Shown here: positions 1-8,261 of the stretch, piece by piece
Layout of the letters: each line of letters starts with the position of its first letter
How positions within the stretch are numbered: position 1 is the stretch's first letter
Source of the DNA: a virus
Length of the DNA stretch: 58,822 bases
Strand: one strand, 5' to 3'
IMG/VR virus record: IMGVR_UViG_3300035210_000087
Span: 1 to 58,822 of that record
The notes under the pieces: generated by a model
Told to the model about the DNA's origin: nothing
Databases searched by the model: none
Seen by the model: only the letters and a program-made list of their open reading frames with translations
Position numbers and translations under genes: made by a program

Positions 1-48
1 CAGGCATACTACGACATCGCGCGGCGCATGAACGACAAGCTGATCTGA
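1..48 (+). CDS. C-terminal end of a truncated protein
   Basis: Only the last 15 codons and a TGA are present, ending in ARRMNDKLI. The stretch YYDIARRM resembles the C-terminal helix of N4/N6 DNA methyltransferases (typically YxxIArrR), but fifteen residues are too few to be sure. The frame does not continue from the truncated gene at the right edge, so this is a different gene. Confidence 0.4.
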   Translation, partial: QAYYDIARRMNDKLI

Positions 49-108
49 CGCAGGGGGGTGCGGACGCTGCGGCGCCCGCATCTCTCTGCGCCAGGTGCGC
101 GGACCGCC

Positions 109-120
109 GGCAATGCAGCC
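109..120 (+). promoter_or_regulatory. Leader motif GGCAATGCAGCC (copy 1)
   Basis: One of six near-identical 12-mers placed 19-23 nt before a start codon; here 20 nt before the ATG at 141. A GGCGC/GCGCC hairpin (71-92) lies just upstream, as stem-loops do before several other copies. Function unknown. Confidence 0.5.
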
Positions 121-140
121 TGCGGATAGAGGGACCACGA

Positions 141-935
141 ATGGCACTCAGCAAGAAGAGGGCGAGCGCCGCCGGGAAGAACCGGCAGAAGCCGTTGCCC
201 AAGCGCAAGCCGGTGAAGGAGCGGGTGTACCGGACCCGCGAGGCCATCCTCGCAGACCTGACGGAGATCGTCGCCAAGGTCGAGATCGAGGCCGCCAAGC
301 CCCGGACCAAGGACCTGGAATGGCAGTATGCCCGCAGCGGGCCGCTGTCCAAGCTGCGGGAGAAGACCACCGACCTGGGGTATGAGCTGCGGAGCACGGT
401 GCAGCACGACCCGCTGCCGGAGGAGGACGGGCTCGGGGATAGCTGGGCCATCTCGGAGACCCTCATCGACCGGGCGTTCGCGGCGAAGCCTGGGGAGGTG
501 CCGACGTGGACGCAGAGCGGAGCCTTTTTGCTATGGGCTGGGCGCATCCCGGTCCTGTGCGAATGGGGCGGCTGGGTCCACCCCGCGGCCGCTGTCTGTG
601 CGGTGGCGCCCAACCTGCCTTGGTTCAAGCCGGGCGGCTACCAGTCCGGAAGCGCCTCCACGCTGCCGGCCAAGGCGCTGACGGTTGACGGTTTCTTCCG
701 GGGCTCGATCGCGGCCTTCCTGAAGGCGCCCGATCTCAAGCTGCACCCGCTGACCGACAACCCAAAGTTGCGGGGTGAGTGCCGGCTCGGGGTCAAGACG
801 CCGCTCGACGGGGTGAGGCAGGCGGTGGAGGGGCATGGGGAGTGGCTGCGGCTGGCTCTCGCGCGGGGCCCGGTGCAGCCTATCCAGATGCCGCACCACC
901 TGCCGGCGATCCAGCTTTCGTTCTTAGGCGCGTAG
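141..935 (+). CDS. Hypothetical protein, 264 aa, basic N-terminus
   Basis: I do not recognise a family. The first 30 residues are Lys/Arg rich (KKRASAAGKNRQKP), then a predicted helical stretch (about 30-100), then a Trp- and Pro-rich part (WTQSGAFLLWAGRIPVLCEWGG) that looks globular. The ATG at 141 is chosen because GAGGGA precedes it and because the GGCAATGCAGCC leader lies 20 nt upstream, as in five other early genes. It opens a rightward run of small hypothetical genes. Confidence 0.7.
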   Translation: MALSKKRASAAGKNRQKPLPKRKPVKERVYRTREAILADLTEIVAKVEIEAAKPRTKDLEWQYARSGPLSKLREKTTDLGYELRSTVQHDPLPEEDGLGDSWAISETLIDRAFAAKPGEVPTWTQSGAFLLWAGRIPVLCEWGGWVHPAAAVCAVAPNLPWFKPGGYQSGSASTLPAKALTVDGFFRGSIAAFLKAPDLKLHPLTDNPKLRGECRLGVKTPLDGVRQAVEGHGEWLRLALARGPVQPIQMPHHLPAIQLSFLGA

Positions 936-954
936 CTAAACCAGGAGATAGCGG

Positions 955-978
955 GGCGGCTCGCTGCGGCGGGCCGCC
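955..978 (+). other. GC-rich hairpin in the leader of the 994 gene
   Basis: GGCGGC (955-960) pairs with GCCGCC (973-978). No U-run follows, so it is not a standard terminator. It sits just before the AAGGAG ribosome site of the next gene. Confidence 0.35.
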
Positions 979-993
979 TCCAAGGAGCCAACA

Positions 994-1212
994 ATGAGCG
1001 GATTTGTCGTTGCGATGGGGCCGTGCCTCGCCTGCGGCCGCGTGTTCACCTTCAACCCCCACCTGGTCCCGTCGCTGCCGTGGAACGGCACGAAGGAGCC
1101 GATCTGCCGGACCTGCATGGAGGCGTCGAACCAGAAGCGGGTGGCGGCTGGAAAGGAGCCGCACCGGATCATGCCGGGGGCGTACGATGAGATGCCCGAG
1201 AGCGACCTATGA
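994..1212 (+). CDS. Small zinc-ribbon protein, 72 aa
   Basis: Two CxxC knuckles are visible, CLAC at about residues 11-14 and CRTC at about 39-42, spaced as in a single-zinc ribbon. The start has a good AAGGAG site 6 nt upstream. The end overlaps the next start by an ATGA, so translation is probably coupled to the Cys-cluster gene that follows. Function is unknown; nucleic-acid or protein binding is the usual role of such ribbons. One of many Cys-rich miniproteins in this genome. Confidence 0.75.
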   Translation: MSGFVVAMGPCLACGRVFTFNPHLVPSLPWNGTKEPICRTCMEASNQKRVAAGKEPHRIMPGAYDEMPESDL

Positions 1213-1772
1213 GCGACAAGCCCGGGTTTGAGCTCGTCTTCTCCGACAAGGATGGTCCGCGCGGCTGCGGGAGCTGCACCCTCTGCTGCAAGCTGGTGCC
1301 CGTCCGATCCATGAAGAAGCCGGCGAACACGCGCTGCAAGCACCAGCGGTTCGGCCAGGGCTGCCGCATCTACGACAACCGGCCGGCCGAGTGCCGGTTC
1401 TGGTCCTGCCGCTGGCTGAGCATGGAGGACGCCGCCGGCCTGACGCGCCCGGACCGCTGCCACTACGTCGTGGATGTCATGCCCGACGCCATCACCATCG
1501 TGCATCACGACACCGGCGAGCACATCCCGCTGCCGGTGGTGCAGGTGTGGGTCGATCCGGACTACCCGGACGCCCACAAGGACCCGGCTCTGCGCGCCTA
1601 CCTGGAGCTGCAGGGCAAGGAGCACAACTGCGCGGCGCTGATCCGCTTCAACTCACGCGACGCCATCGTGCTGATGCCGCCGGCGATGACCCACGATGGG
1701 CAGTGGCACGAGCAGCACTCAAACCTGCGGATGGGAGTGCGGGACAAGGACGGAATACCGGCCGGGGAGTGA
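1209..1772 (+). CDS. YkgJ-type cysteine-cluster protein (CxxCxxCC)
   Basis: Contains CGSCTLCC at about residues 20-27, followed by C43, the GCRIYDNRPAECR segment and a further Cys near residue 65. This is the signature of the zinc/iron-chelating CxxCxxCC family (PF03692, YkgJ). Bacterial members bind a metal; their reaction is not established. The family is normally chromosomal, so a copy in a phage early operon is unusual. At 187 aa it carries a longer C-terminal half than minimal YkgJ. It overlaps the preceding gene by 4 nt. Confidence 0.75.
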   Translation: MSDKPGFELVFSDKDGPRGCGSCTLCCKLVPVRSMKKPANTRCKHQRFGQGCRIYDNRPAECRFWSCRWLSMEDAAGLTRPDRCHYVVDVMPDAITIVHHDTGEHIPLPVVQVWVDPDYPDAHKDPALRAYLELQGKEHNCAALIRFNSRDAIVLMPPAMTHDGQWHEQHSNLRMGVRDKDGIPAGE

Positions 1773-1815
1773 GCGGTGTTCGGCCTTGCCGAAGAGGCTT
1801 AACTTGAAACCAGCA

Positions 1816-1848
1816 GGCCGGCGGGGCTGGGAAGAAACCCCGCCGGCC
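1816..1848 (+). other. Perfect 11-bp stem-loop between genes
   Basis: GGCCGGCGGGG (1816-1826) pairs perfectly with CCCCGCCGGCC (1838-1848) around an 11-nt purine-rich loop containing GGAAGAAA. What follows is AAACGTAAAGG rather than U-rich, so it may be an mRNA-stabilising or processing hairpin rather than an intrinsic terminator. It separates the Cys-cluster gene from the next four-gene chain. Confidence 0.6.
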
Positions 1849-1868
1849 AAACGTAAAGGACTGCGGGA

Positions 1869-2045
1869 ATGCCCAACACGCCTGCGTTTTCAGATTGTGC
1901 CTACCCCGAAGATTGTCAATGCGCCGCTCGCGGCTACCAGCACGAGCGCGACCACTGCGCCGTGGCGGCGGTGATCGAGGCCGCCAAGGAGATCGGCTTG
2001 GACACCGAGGCGCTGTTTGGCGAACTGCCGCGTGATCCAGAATGA
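1869..2045 (+). CDS. Cys/His-rich miniprotein, 58 aa
   Basis: A short frame starting ATG at 1869 after GGACTGCGGGA and ending TGA at 2045 in an ATGA overlap with the next gene. The N-terminal half carries Cys residues (SDCAYPEDCQCAARG, then HERDHCA) that could bind one zinc; the C-terminal half is a short acidic helix. Not recognised. Its reality is supported by the tight coupling to 2042 and by coding-like composition. Confidence 0.6.
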   Translation: MPNTPAFSDCAYPEDCQCAARGYQHERDHCAVAAVIEAAKEIGLDTEALFGELPRDPE

Positions 2046-2254
2046 GCGACACCCCGGAGGACCTGGTGCTGGTGCTGCTGCGCGGCATCAGGACGGACAT
2101 GACGGAGCTTCGCGCCGACATGCTGGAGGTAAAGGAGCGGCTTGGATTGCTGGAGGCGCAATACTCATCCATTTCCCGGCGCGTCGATCGTGTGGGTGGC
2201 GACATCGAGCGCATCAAGCGCCGGCTGGAAATCGCAGAGGAAACGACACCATGA
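2042..2254 (+). CDS. Coiled-coil protein, 70 aa
   Basis: Almost wholly helical with heptad-like hydrophobics (VLVLLRGIRTDMTELRADML, then LGLLEAQY, then VDRVGGDIERIKRRLEI). This pattern is typical of small phage coiled-coil proteins. It is coupled to both neighbours by 4-nt overlaps (ATGA at 2042 and at 2251). No function can be assigned. Confidence 0.75.
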   Translation: MSDTPEDLVLVLLRGIRTDMTELRADMLEVKERLGLLEAQYSSISRRVDRVGGDIERIKRRLEIAEETTP

Positions 2255-2580
2255 CCGGCTGGGAGGATCGCTACCGCGTGGCCGCCGAGCGGTGCGCCGA
2301 GCTCGCCAACGTTGAGGGCAACGGCCTGGTGCGCGAGGCGCTCATCGACGCCGGGCACAGCTTCCGCAAGGCCCAGGCGCAGCATCGGGAGATCAAGCAG
2401 AAGCGGGACGACACGCGCTTCACCATTTTCCAGGAAGGCGACTTGTCCAGCGCCGAGCGCGGCATCGCCTTCGAGGAAGCCGAGAGGTCAATCCACTACC
2501 GCGACAAGGGATGGCGGATGCTGCCGGACGCCGAGTTCGACGCGCTGGTGATCTACACGATGATCGAGCGGGGGGAGTGA
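2251..2580 (+). CDS. Hypothetical helical protein, 109 aa
   Basis: Starts at the ATG of MTGWEDRYRV, overlapping the coiled-coil gene by 4 nt. Charged and helical (RCAELANVEGNGLVREALIDAG, then KQKRDDTRF). No signal peptide, membrane segment or recognised motif. Membership of the 1869-3397 coupled chain is the main support. Confidence 0.75.
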   Translation: MTGWEDRYRVAAERCAELANVEGNGLVREALIDAGHSFRKAQAQHREIKQKRDDTRFTIFQEGDLSSAERGIAFEEAERSIHYRDKGWRMLPDAEFDALVIYTMIERGE

Positions 2581-3176
2581 TGTCGTTTTCCTTCACGCCC
2601 CCCGCGACGCTCGCTGTCGGCCAACGGTGCAGCGCATTTGACGACGCCGGAATGCTTGGCGAGGGCATCCGACTGGTGGCGGACGCCAAGCATGCGCCGG
2701 TGATCTGGGCGCTGTTCCGCCGCCCGACGCCGCGGGAAATCCGCTGCGCCGGCGCGGAGAGCGGCACCAAGCTGAAGCTCGCGCTGGTGCCGGCCGGCAA
2801 GCACACGATGTTCATGCTGATGGACTTGCCGGGACTGACACAGGGGTGGGCGGACGCGCCGTTCAGCCGCGGGCTGCTGCCGCCGGGGCTGCAAGAGCTG
2901 ATCCCCCGGACGGAGCGGCAGGGCTACCTCTGCTCGCTGGTGCTGCTGGATACCGACACCCGGATCGTGCATGCCCTGCGCGTGTTCTCGGTTTCGCCGA
3001 AGTTTTCGGAGACGTTCGACCAACTGTGCCGGGACCAGCTCGCGAACATCGACACGTTCAGTCCGGACGCGCACGACGCAGAGATCCAGGCCGCCTACAG
3101 GAAGTGGCCGAAGGCGGACGCGATGGTGAAGCACGCGCTGGTCGTCGAGACAGCCGGGGTCAAGGAGACGTTCTGA
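2580..3176 (+). CDS. Hypothetical phage protein, 198 aa
   Basis: The ATG (2580-2582) shares one base with the upstream TGA, giving translational coupling. The protein opens with MSFSFTPPATLAVGQRC and is a mixed alpha/beta globular sequence with a motif FSETFDQLC near residue 147. It resembles uncharacterised proteins of alphaproteobacterial phages in general style, but I cannot name a family. Confidence 0.75.
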   Translation: MSFSFTPPATLAVGQRCSAFDDAGMLGEGIRLVADAKHAPVIWALFRRPTPREIRCAGAESGTKLKLALVPAGKHTMFMLMDLPGLTQGWADAPFSRGLLPPGLQELIPRTERQGYLCSLVLLDTDTRIVHALRVFSVSPKFSETFDQLCRDQLANIDTFSPDAHDAEIQAAYRKWPKADAMVKHALVVETAGVKETF

Positions 3177-3397
3177 TGGCACGAAATTTTCGGGGCTTTT
3201 GTGCGCCGCCATCATTTCCGATTGGCCCCGGCGATCGTGTGGAGAGCGGCAGCGGCGAAGACTACGACACCGGCACCGTGTTGGATGGCGATTATGCAGA
3301 CAGACCGGCACCGGGAGAAAACATGCGATGGATCGGCTGGGATTGCGGCGTCAAGACATGGACGCACGTCGATGACCTGAAGATCATCGGGAAGTGA
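3176..3397 (+). CDS. Hypothetical protein, 73 aa
   Basis: The ATG overlaps the previous stop by one base. Gly/Asp-rich with a small beta-type fold suggested by GPGDRVESGSGEDYDTGTV and a C-terminal strand (TWTHVDDLKIIGK). It looks like a KOW/SH3-style barrel often seen in small phage proteins, but that is only a pattern impression. Last gene of the chain before a 220-nt gap. Confidence 0.65.
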   Translation: MARNFRGFCAPPSFPIGPGDRVESGSGEDYDTGTVLDGDYADRPAPGENMRWIGWDCGVKTWTHVDDLKIIGK

Positions 3398-3480
3398 AAA
3401 TTGGAGCGACGGACGCTATTCCCTCACCACTGACGCCTTCCACCCGCGGCAACTGAACAGCGCCCGCAGCTCGTCCGAGG

Positions 3481-3507
3481 TCCTCCGGAGGCAATGCTTC
3501 CGGAGGA
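3481..3507 (+). other. Perfect 9-bp stem-loop in the 3398-3617 gap
   Basis: TCCTCCGGA pairs with TCCGGAGGA around a 9-nt loop, GGCAATGCT, whose first seven bases match the GGCAATG leader motif. The surrounding 220-nt gap holds no convincing gene in either strand. It separates the hypothetical-gene chain from the tail-appendage cassette, so it may mark a transcription or processing boundary. Confidence 0.55.
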
Positions 3508-3617
3508 TCGGCGCAGCTTCCACGCACACGCCATTTTCCACGATGATGCCTGCAACGAATGTTGGCGCGACAACACGCACCAGCGTAGTAATCCGGGCAT
3601 CAACAAGGCGGTGTGAC

Positions 3618-3947
3618 ATGGGCATTCCCATCGGCGGAACGGTTGACCTTTCACTCGCGCCGGTGACCGGCACACTCGGAGCAGTCGGAAACGGCTCGCC
3701 GTTCCAGCCCGCACCGGGCGAATTCAATCTCCTGATCTACGGAACTTTCGTCGCGACTTTGGTGGTCGAGAAGACCTCCAACGCCGGAACGACCTACGTG
3801 CCGCTATCCATCGACCTGTACGGCACGGCGATCAGCCTGACCGGGGCGGCGGCCCTGCAGCTCAACGACCGGGAGCAGGGCAACTCATATCGCGTCCGGA
3901 CGACGGCCTGGACATCGGGCACCGTCAACTATCGGTGGTCGCAGTGA
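3618..3947 (+). CDS. Phage virion-type beta-sandwich protein, 109 aa
   Basis: The segment LVVEKTSNAGTTYVPL and the ending GNSYRVRTTAWTSGTVNYRW match a pattern common in small phage structural proteins: a beta-rich domain that treats the measured value as mean plus deviation. The ATG at 3618 (MGIPIGG) is preferred over an upstream in-frame ATG because AAGGCGG lies before it. It is followed by two adhesin genes, suggesting a tail-fibre or appendage component. Confidence 0.6.
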   Translation: MGIPIGGTVDLSLAPVTGTLGAVGNGSPFQPAPGEFNLLIYGTFVATLVVEKTSNAGTTYVPLSIDLYGTAISLTGAAALQLNDREQGNSYRVRTTAWTSGTVNYRWSQ

Positions 3948-5161
3948 CGGCAGCGGCCATAGCGGCTGCTGTTTTCCCGCACATCCGGCCGACTTTAGAG
4001 CCCAGGGCATCGTCGAACGTCTTTCAGTTTACATCTCGGATGCCGGCCGCTTTCACGTTCGCCCGCGCCTCGGGATCGACGCAGTTCGACCCCAGCTTGC
4101 AGCTTTCCTATTTGGGCAACGAAGTTCCGGACATCGAATATGAACCGGCGACGCTCCAGCCTCTTGGCCTGGCGCTGTTCGGGCAACAGCGCAACGACAG
4201 CCCCAACAACATAGCGGCAGGGATAGCCAACGGCGGGGTGCATAGCTACGCCGTATCAACGGACATCGCCCCGCCATACCCCGGCGCCACGGTCTGGAAG
4301 CTCACGAAGGGCGCGAACCCGGACTCCAATTTCTGCAACGCCAACCAAATCACCTGCCCCGTCTCGTCGGCGATATTCGGGTCGGTGTGGATGTATATTC
4401 CTCCGTCCAGCACAGCCACCCTCGCCCGCATTAGCTGTGATGCGGCGAGCGCGAACATTGCGTGGAAGCCCTACGATTTGGCCAACAAGGGCCGGTGGCA
4501 GCGGCCATGGCGGCTGTACACGTCAAGCTCATCGGCGGCCAACACGGGCTGCCAAATCCGCATTGACGGCATGACGTCAGGCCATTCCCTCTACGTGTGC
4601 CTGCTGCACATGGCGATCTCCACCGCATATTGCCCGACCATCGTCACCAGCGGGTCTGCGCTCACGCGCGCATTAGAAACGCTGCGCCTGTCCGACGTGG
4701 CCTTTGCGCCGATGCTGAATGCCCCGTGGAAAACAGCCATTGTCGAGGTGACGATACCGCAGCTTCCGGCCGCCGGAAGCGCCAACCTCCTGCAGCTCGA
4801 TGACGACACGGACAACAACAGGGTCCTGCTGCGCTACGACGCAACCGGGGCCGCGATCAACGGGTATCGCGTGGTGGGCGGGGTCGGATCGGCGGCGGCT
4901 CCGGTTGGCACCACAACCTCGGGCGCGGTGATCCGCGTCGGAATTACGATGAACGCCACGGACGCGAAGTTCGTAGGGCCGACCGGCACCATCGCGTCAC
5001 TCACCGGGGGGGCGCTCGCACCGACCAAAATGCGCATCGGCAACCGCGCCGTCGCTGGCTCGAACATCCTGAACGGCTACGCGCGGCTGGCCGCGACCTA
5101 CCCCTACACCGTGAGCGACGCGCGCCTGCAAGCCATGATCGTCCTTGGAGCACCGCTATGA
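3944..5161 (+). CDS. Tail-appendage protein with C-terminal lectin-like domain (copy A)
   Basis: About 405 aa from the GTG at 3944, which overlaps the previous TGA by 4 nt; a GTG at 3935 is the alternative. The N-terminal FTFARASGSTQFD and the PATLQPLGLALF segment correspond to the phage tail module usually reading 'TRasp...patg.plGLLiE..rtN'. The C-terminal 150 residues resemble a concanavalin A-like/LamG fold, closing with GYARLAATYPYTVSDARLQA. It is paralogous to the next gene, sharing the YPYxVSDxRxQA...VLGAPL ending. Likely role: host-surface glycan binding. Confidence 0.7.
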   Translation: MTAAAIAAAVFPHIRPTLEPRASSNVFQFTSRMPAAFTFARASGSTQFDPSLQLSYLGNEVPDIEYEPATLQPLGLALFGQQRNDSPNNIAAGIANGGVHSYAVSTDIAPPYPGATVWKLTKGANPDSNFCNANQITCPVSSAIFGSVWMYIPPSSTATLARISCDAASANIAWKPYDLANKGRWQRPWRLYTSSSSAANTGCQIRIDGMTSGHSLYVCLLHMAISTAYCPTIVTSGSALTRALETLRLSDVAFAPMLNAPWKTAIVEVTIPQLPAAGSANLLQLDDDTDNNRVLLRYDATGAAINGYRVVGGVGSAAAPVGTTTSGAVIRVGITMNATDAKFVGPTGTIASLTGGALAPTKMRIGNRAVAGSNILNGYARLAATYPYTVSDARLQAMIVLGAPL

Positions 5162-6462
5162 CGCAGATCGGGTCGCTGGTCTCGTCGCACGTTCGCCCGC
5201 AGTGCGGCAGGCCGTCTACCGGGAGCGTGTTCTCGATGCTCTCGCAGCTTTCGCCGAGCTTCAGCGTCAGTCGCGGGTCCAATTCATACCAGTTCGACCG
5301 CGCTGGGTCGTTGGTGGTGGCTGCGGCCGACACGCCTGCGATCTGCTTTGACCCCGCGACGCAGGCGCCGCAAGGCTTGTGGATCAATCAGGCCCAAACG
5401 AACTACGTTGCAAATCCGCGATGCGAGGGCGGGGTTGCCGGATCGCCCGGAACGGTCCCGACATCATGGTCGTTTTTGGCGACGGTAGGCGGTGTAACGC
5501 GCGAGATGTCGGCGCCTACTGTGGAAGACGGCATCCCGTGCATTGATCTGCGTTATTACGGAACGCCAGCCCTCACGAGCTTCATGTCACATTACTTCCA
5601 GTTTGCGACCGCGACACCGGCGACGCCGGGGCAGTCATGGACCGGCGCAATGAATGTCCGTCTGGTGGGCGGCACATTGGCAAACACGCGGTTTGAGCAG
5701 CGGGTTATTACCAGGAACTCCGCCCAAGGCGGCGTCGATTTTTCCACGCCGATATTTGTTCCGTCGACAAATCGCCTGTCTACGTGCCGCCTCTCCACGA
5801 CAATTGCCTCCGCGTCAGCGACCACCGCATACGCGAACATTGGGTTTGGTATTCAGGTGACTGTCGGCATGCCGATTGATTTCACGATCCGCGTCGGCGC
5901 GCCCACCCTGGCACAGTCGTCAATCACCCAGCCGATCATCTTGCCTCTGGCCGGAGCGCAAGGGAACTCGACGCGCGCCGTGGATACGCTGCGCCTGACG
6001 GATGGCGCGTTTGCTCAGCGCGTGAACCCGACCCAGGGAACCATTGTCGTTGACGCCGTGATGCTGCGCTCCGTTGCGCAGAACGCGCTTGCCCGCGTGC
6101 TTCAACTCAATGACGGCAGCATCAACAACACGATTGATCTATTTGTAACAGGCACTACCGTTGCCGCGCAGGTTGCTATAGCTACCGTGCAGCAGGGATC
6201 GACGCCGGGCTACCCGGCGTCTGCGGGCGAGCGTGTGCGATACGTGCTCCGCTGGCAGCCCGGATCGGTGCGTCACGCAGCAATGGGCAACCTATACGGC
6301 ACCATCACGACAGCGCTGCCGACAATCTCCCAGGTATGGATCGGCAATCGCCCAGACACCGGCAGAGCGTTGAACGGCTACGTCGAGAAGGTCGCCATCT
6401 ACCCCTACGCCGTAAGCGACACGAGACAGCAAGCAATCTCAGTGCTGGGAGCACCGTTATGA
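5158..6462 (+). CDS. Tail-appendage protein with C-terminal lectin-like domain (copy B)
   Basis: 434 aa, starting in an ATGA overlap with copy A. It has the same plan: N-terminal SFSVSRGSNSYQFD, the FDPATQAPQGLWINQAQTNY motif (the GLLIEEARTN-like element of phage tail proteins), a beta-rich middle and the C-terminal ConA-like domain ending YPYAVSDTRQQAISVLGAPL. Middle regions differ strongly from copy A, as expected for receptor-specificity modules. The pair probably arose by tandem duplication. Confidence 0.7.
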   Translation: MTQIGSLVSSHVRPQCGRPSTGSVFSMLSQLSPSFSVSRGSNSYQFDRAGSLVVAAADTPAICFDPATQAPQGLWINQAQTNYVANPRCEGGVAGSPGTVPTSWSFLATVGGVTREMSAPTVEDGIPCIDLRYYGTPALTSFMSHYFQFATATPATPGQSWTGAMNVRLVGGTLANTRFEQRVITRNSAQGGVDFSTPIFVPSTNRLSTCRLSTTIASASATTAYANIGFGIQVTVGMPIDFTIRVGAPTLAQSSITQPIILPLAGAQGNSTRAVDTLRLTDGAFAQRVNPTQGTIVVDAVMLRSVAQNALARVLQLNDGSINNTIDLFVTGTTVAAQVAIATVQQGSTPGYPASAGERVRYVLRWQPGSVRHAAMGNLYGTITTALPTISQVWIGNRPDTGRALNGYVEKVAIYPYAVSDTRQQAISVLGAPL

Positions 6463-6836
6463 CAGCGTATTTCGATTATCGCTTCCGCTTTCTGGCAACG
6501 GAGAGCGGCAAGACGAACGCTGCCGCGGCGCTCGAAGCGCTGCGCGCGGCAGGCGCCTGGGTCGGCACGAATGAAGCCCCCGTGAACATGCTGGGGGACC
6601 CGATCCCCGGCATGCCGGGCGTGCTCGGCGCGGTGGGGCGCGCTGCTTTCTCGTATCAGGAAGAGGGCGTGGGGCCGCTCATCGAGGTCGCGGCTGTTGG
6701 GGATCCGGCCTACTACTACGTGGCCATCCGCACGAAGGTGTCGCCCGACAAGGTGCCGCCGACGCTGCCAGCGACATTCGGCTTGGAAGCGGTCGACGAG
6801 GAGACCAGCGCCGCTTTGCTTGGCGTGTGGGCGTAG
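6459..6836 (+). CDS. Hypothetical protein, 125 aa, of the tail-appendage cassette
   Basis: Begins MTAYFDYRFRFLATESGK in an ATGA overlap with the second adhesin gene. Alpha/beta sequence with a Gly/Pro turn rich middle (MLGDPIPGMPGVLGAVG). Position and coupling suggest an accessory or chaperone of the adhesins, but no family is recognised. Confidence 0.65.
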   Translation: MTAYFDYRFRFLATESGKTNAAAALEALRAAGAWVGTNEAPVNMLGDPIPGMPGVLGAVGRAAFSYQEEGVGPLIEVAAVGDPAYYYVAIRTKVSPDKVPPTLPATFGLEAVDEETSAALLGVWA

Positions 6837-6916
6837 CTTGGGTTAAACAGACCGGCATCGAGACAAGCCTGCTATTTTAGGGCGTGGGCCGACTACTGGA
6901 TTTTGGGAATAATCCA

Positions 6917-7867
6917 ATGCGCAGCGAGCTCCTTGACGTTGTGGCGTGTGTTGCCAACCCGGTGCGAGAAAAGGCGCGCATAGCTCTGGCGCTGCCGTTC
7001 ATTGACCACATGATCGCATCCGGGGTGCGGCTTACCATTGTCGAATGCGCTTATGGCGAGCGGCCATTTGATCTGGTGCCGTCTTCGCCAGCGGCGTTCA
7101 CCCACATCGGCGTGCGCGCGGCCGGAAACACGCTGATGTGGAACAAGGAGAGCCTGTTGCAGATCGGCCTGGAGAGGCTGCCGGACGACGCGAAATACGT
7201 CTGCTTCTGGGACGCGGACATTCACTGCCGGAATGAAGATTGGGCGGCGGAGGTCGTGCATGCGCTGCAGCACCACGAGGTCGTGCAGCCGTGGTCGAAC
7301 TGCCTCGATCTCGGATCGCACGGCGAAGTGTTGGAGGTGCATACAGCGCTTTTCCGGCTGTATCGCGAAGGCCACACGATCGTGCAGGGGCCGAACGTTG
7401 GGCGCGTCCCCTACAAATTCGGCCATCCGGGTTTTGGCCTGGCCTTCACCATGCGCGCACTCGACAGGCTGGGCGGGCTGATCACCACGGCGGCATTGGG
7501 GGCGGCCGATCATCACCAGTGCATGGCGCTGCTGTCGCGCGTTGACGACAGCATTCCGCGCGCAATGACGCCCGGCTACAAGGCGCCGCTGCGGGCGTGG
7601 CAGGCCCGCGCCGATCGCTTCATCCACAAAAATGTGTCGTTCATTCATAACGTTGTCGAACACGGCTACCACGGTGAGAAGGCCCAGCGCGCCTACGTGT
7701 CCCGCTGGGACATCTTGATCAAGAACGACTTCGATCCGGCCTGGGACATCAAGCGGAACAGGTATGGCGTCCTCGAGCTCGCCGGCAACAAGCCGAACCT
7801 GCGCCATGAGATCGACCTCTACTTCCGGCGGCGAGACGGGGATCGCCCCTCGACGGCGATCGCATGA
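6917..7867 (+). CDS. GT-A fold glycosyltransferase
   Basis: 316 aa. The key motif FWDADIHC (near residue 100) is a DxD nucleotide-sugar/metal site of GT-A (GT2-like) enzymes, and WNKESLLQIGLERLP upstream is typical of a phage/alphaproteobacterial glycosyltransferase group. Further conserved-looking elements are KFGHPGFGLAF and GAADHHQCMALL. The ATG at 6917 is chosen over the GTG at 6884 because GGGA precedes it. Next to tail-appendage genes, it may modify virion proteins or host surface sugars; DNA modification is the alternative. Confidence 0.75.
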   Translation: MRSELLDVVACVANPVREKARIALALPFIDHMIASGVRLTIVECAYGERPFDLVPSSPAAFTHIGVRAAGNTLMWNKESLLQIGLERLPDDAKYVCFWDADIHCRNEDWAAEVVHALQHHEVVQPWSNCLDLGSHGEVLEVHTALFRLYREGHTIVQGPNVGRVPYKFGHPGFGLAFTMRALDRLGGLITTAALGAADHHQCMALLSRVDDSIPRAMTPGYKAPLRAWQARADRFIHKNVSFIHNVVEHGYHGEKAQRAYVSRWDILIKNDFDPAWDIKRNRYGVLELAGNKPNLRHEIDLYFRRRDGDRPSTAIA

Positions 7868-8256
7868 TGGCCGTCGATCCAGAGGGGTGGCGTACCTGCC
7901 CGATCGGTTCGTGCCAACGACATGGCGCGTGCATGTACCATCCATGCCGGAATTGGGCGCTGCCGGCCGGCGCCCCGCCGGCGGTCGGCCTGATCACCGC
8001 GGCGCTGCAGGTCGCCACGGAGGCCATCTACATCGGCGGCGGCACCAGCGATCCTGACCTGTTGGCATTGGCCGAGCAGTTCGCGGCACAGGATGCGCGG
8101 GCGGCCGTGGTGGCGTTCTTGCGTGCGCTGCCGGGCCGCTTCCCGCTGCCCAGCCGCACCGGCTCGGACTGCAGCGTGTGGGGCGCCATGGAGGGCTGGC
8201 ACGCGATGCTCGCCGATGCCGTGGAGGACGCGAAAATACCCCCCAAGCCCAAATAG
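7864..8256 (+). CDS. Cys/His-containing hypothetical protein, 130 aa
   Basis: Starts MMAVDPEGW in an ATGA overlap with the glycosyltransferase. The N-terminus has CPIGSCQRHGACMYHPC, four Cys and two His in 17 residues, which could bind zinc. The rest is helical and Ala rich. It is the last gene of the rightward block, converging on leftward genes at 8262. Function unknown. Confidence 0.7.
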   Translation: MMAVDPEGWRTCPIGSCQRHGACMYHPCRNWALPAGAPPAVGLITAALQVATEAIYIGGGTSDPDLLALAEQFAAQDARAAVVAFLRALPGRFPLPSRTGSDCSVWGAMEGWHAMLADAVEDAKIPPKPK

Positions 8257-8261
8257 GCCGG

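Noticed and set aside
1826-1860. Intrinsic terminator at the 11-bp stem-loop
   Set aside because: The stem is strong but the following bases are A-rich, not U-rich, so a simple terminator is not supported.
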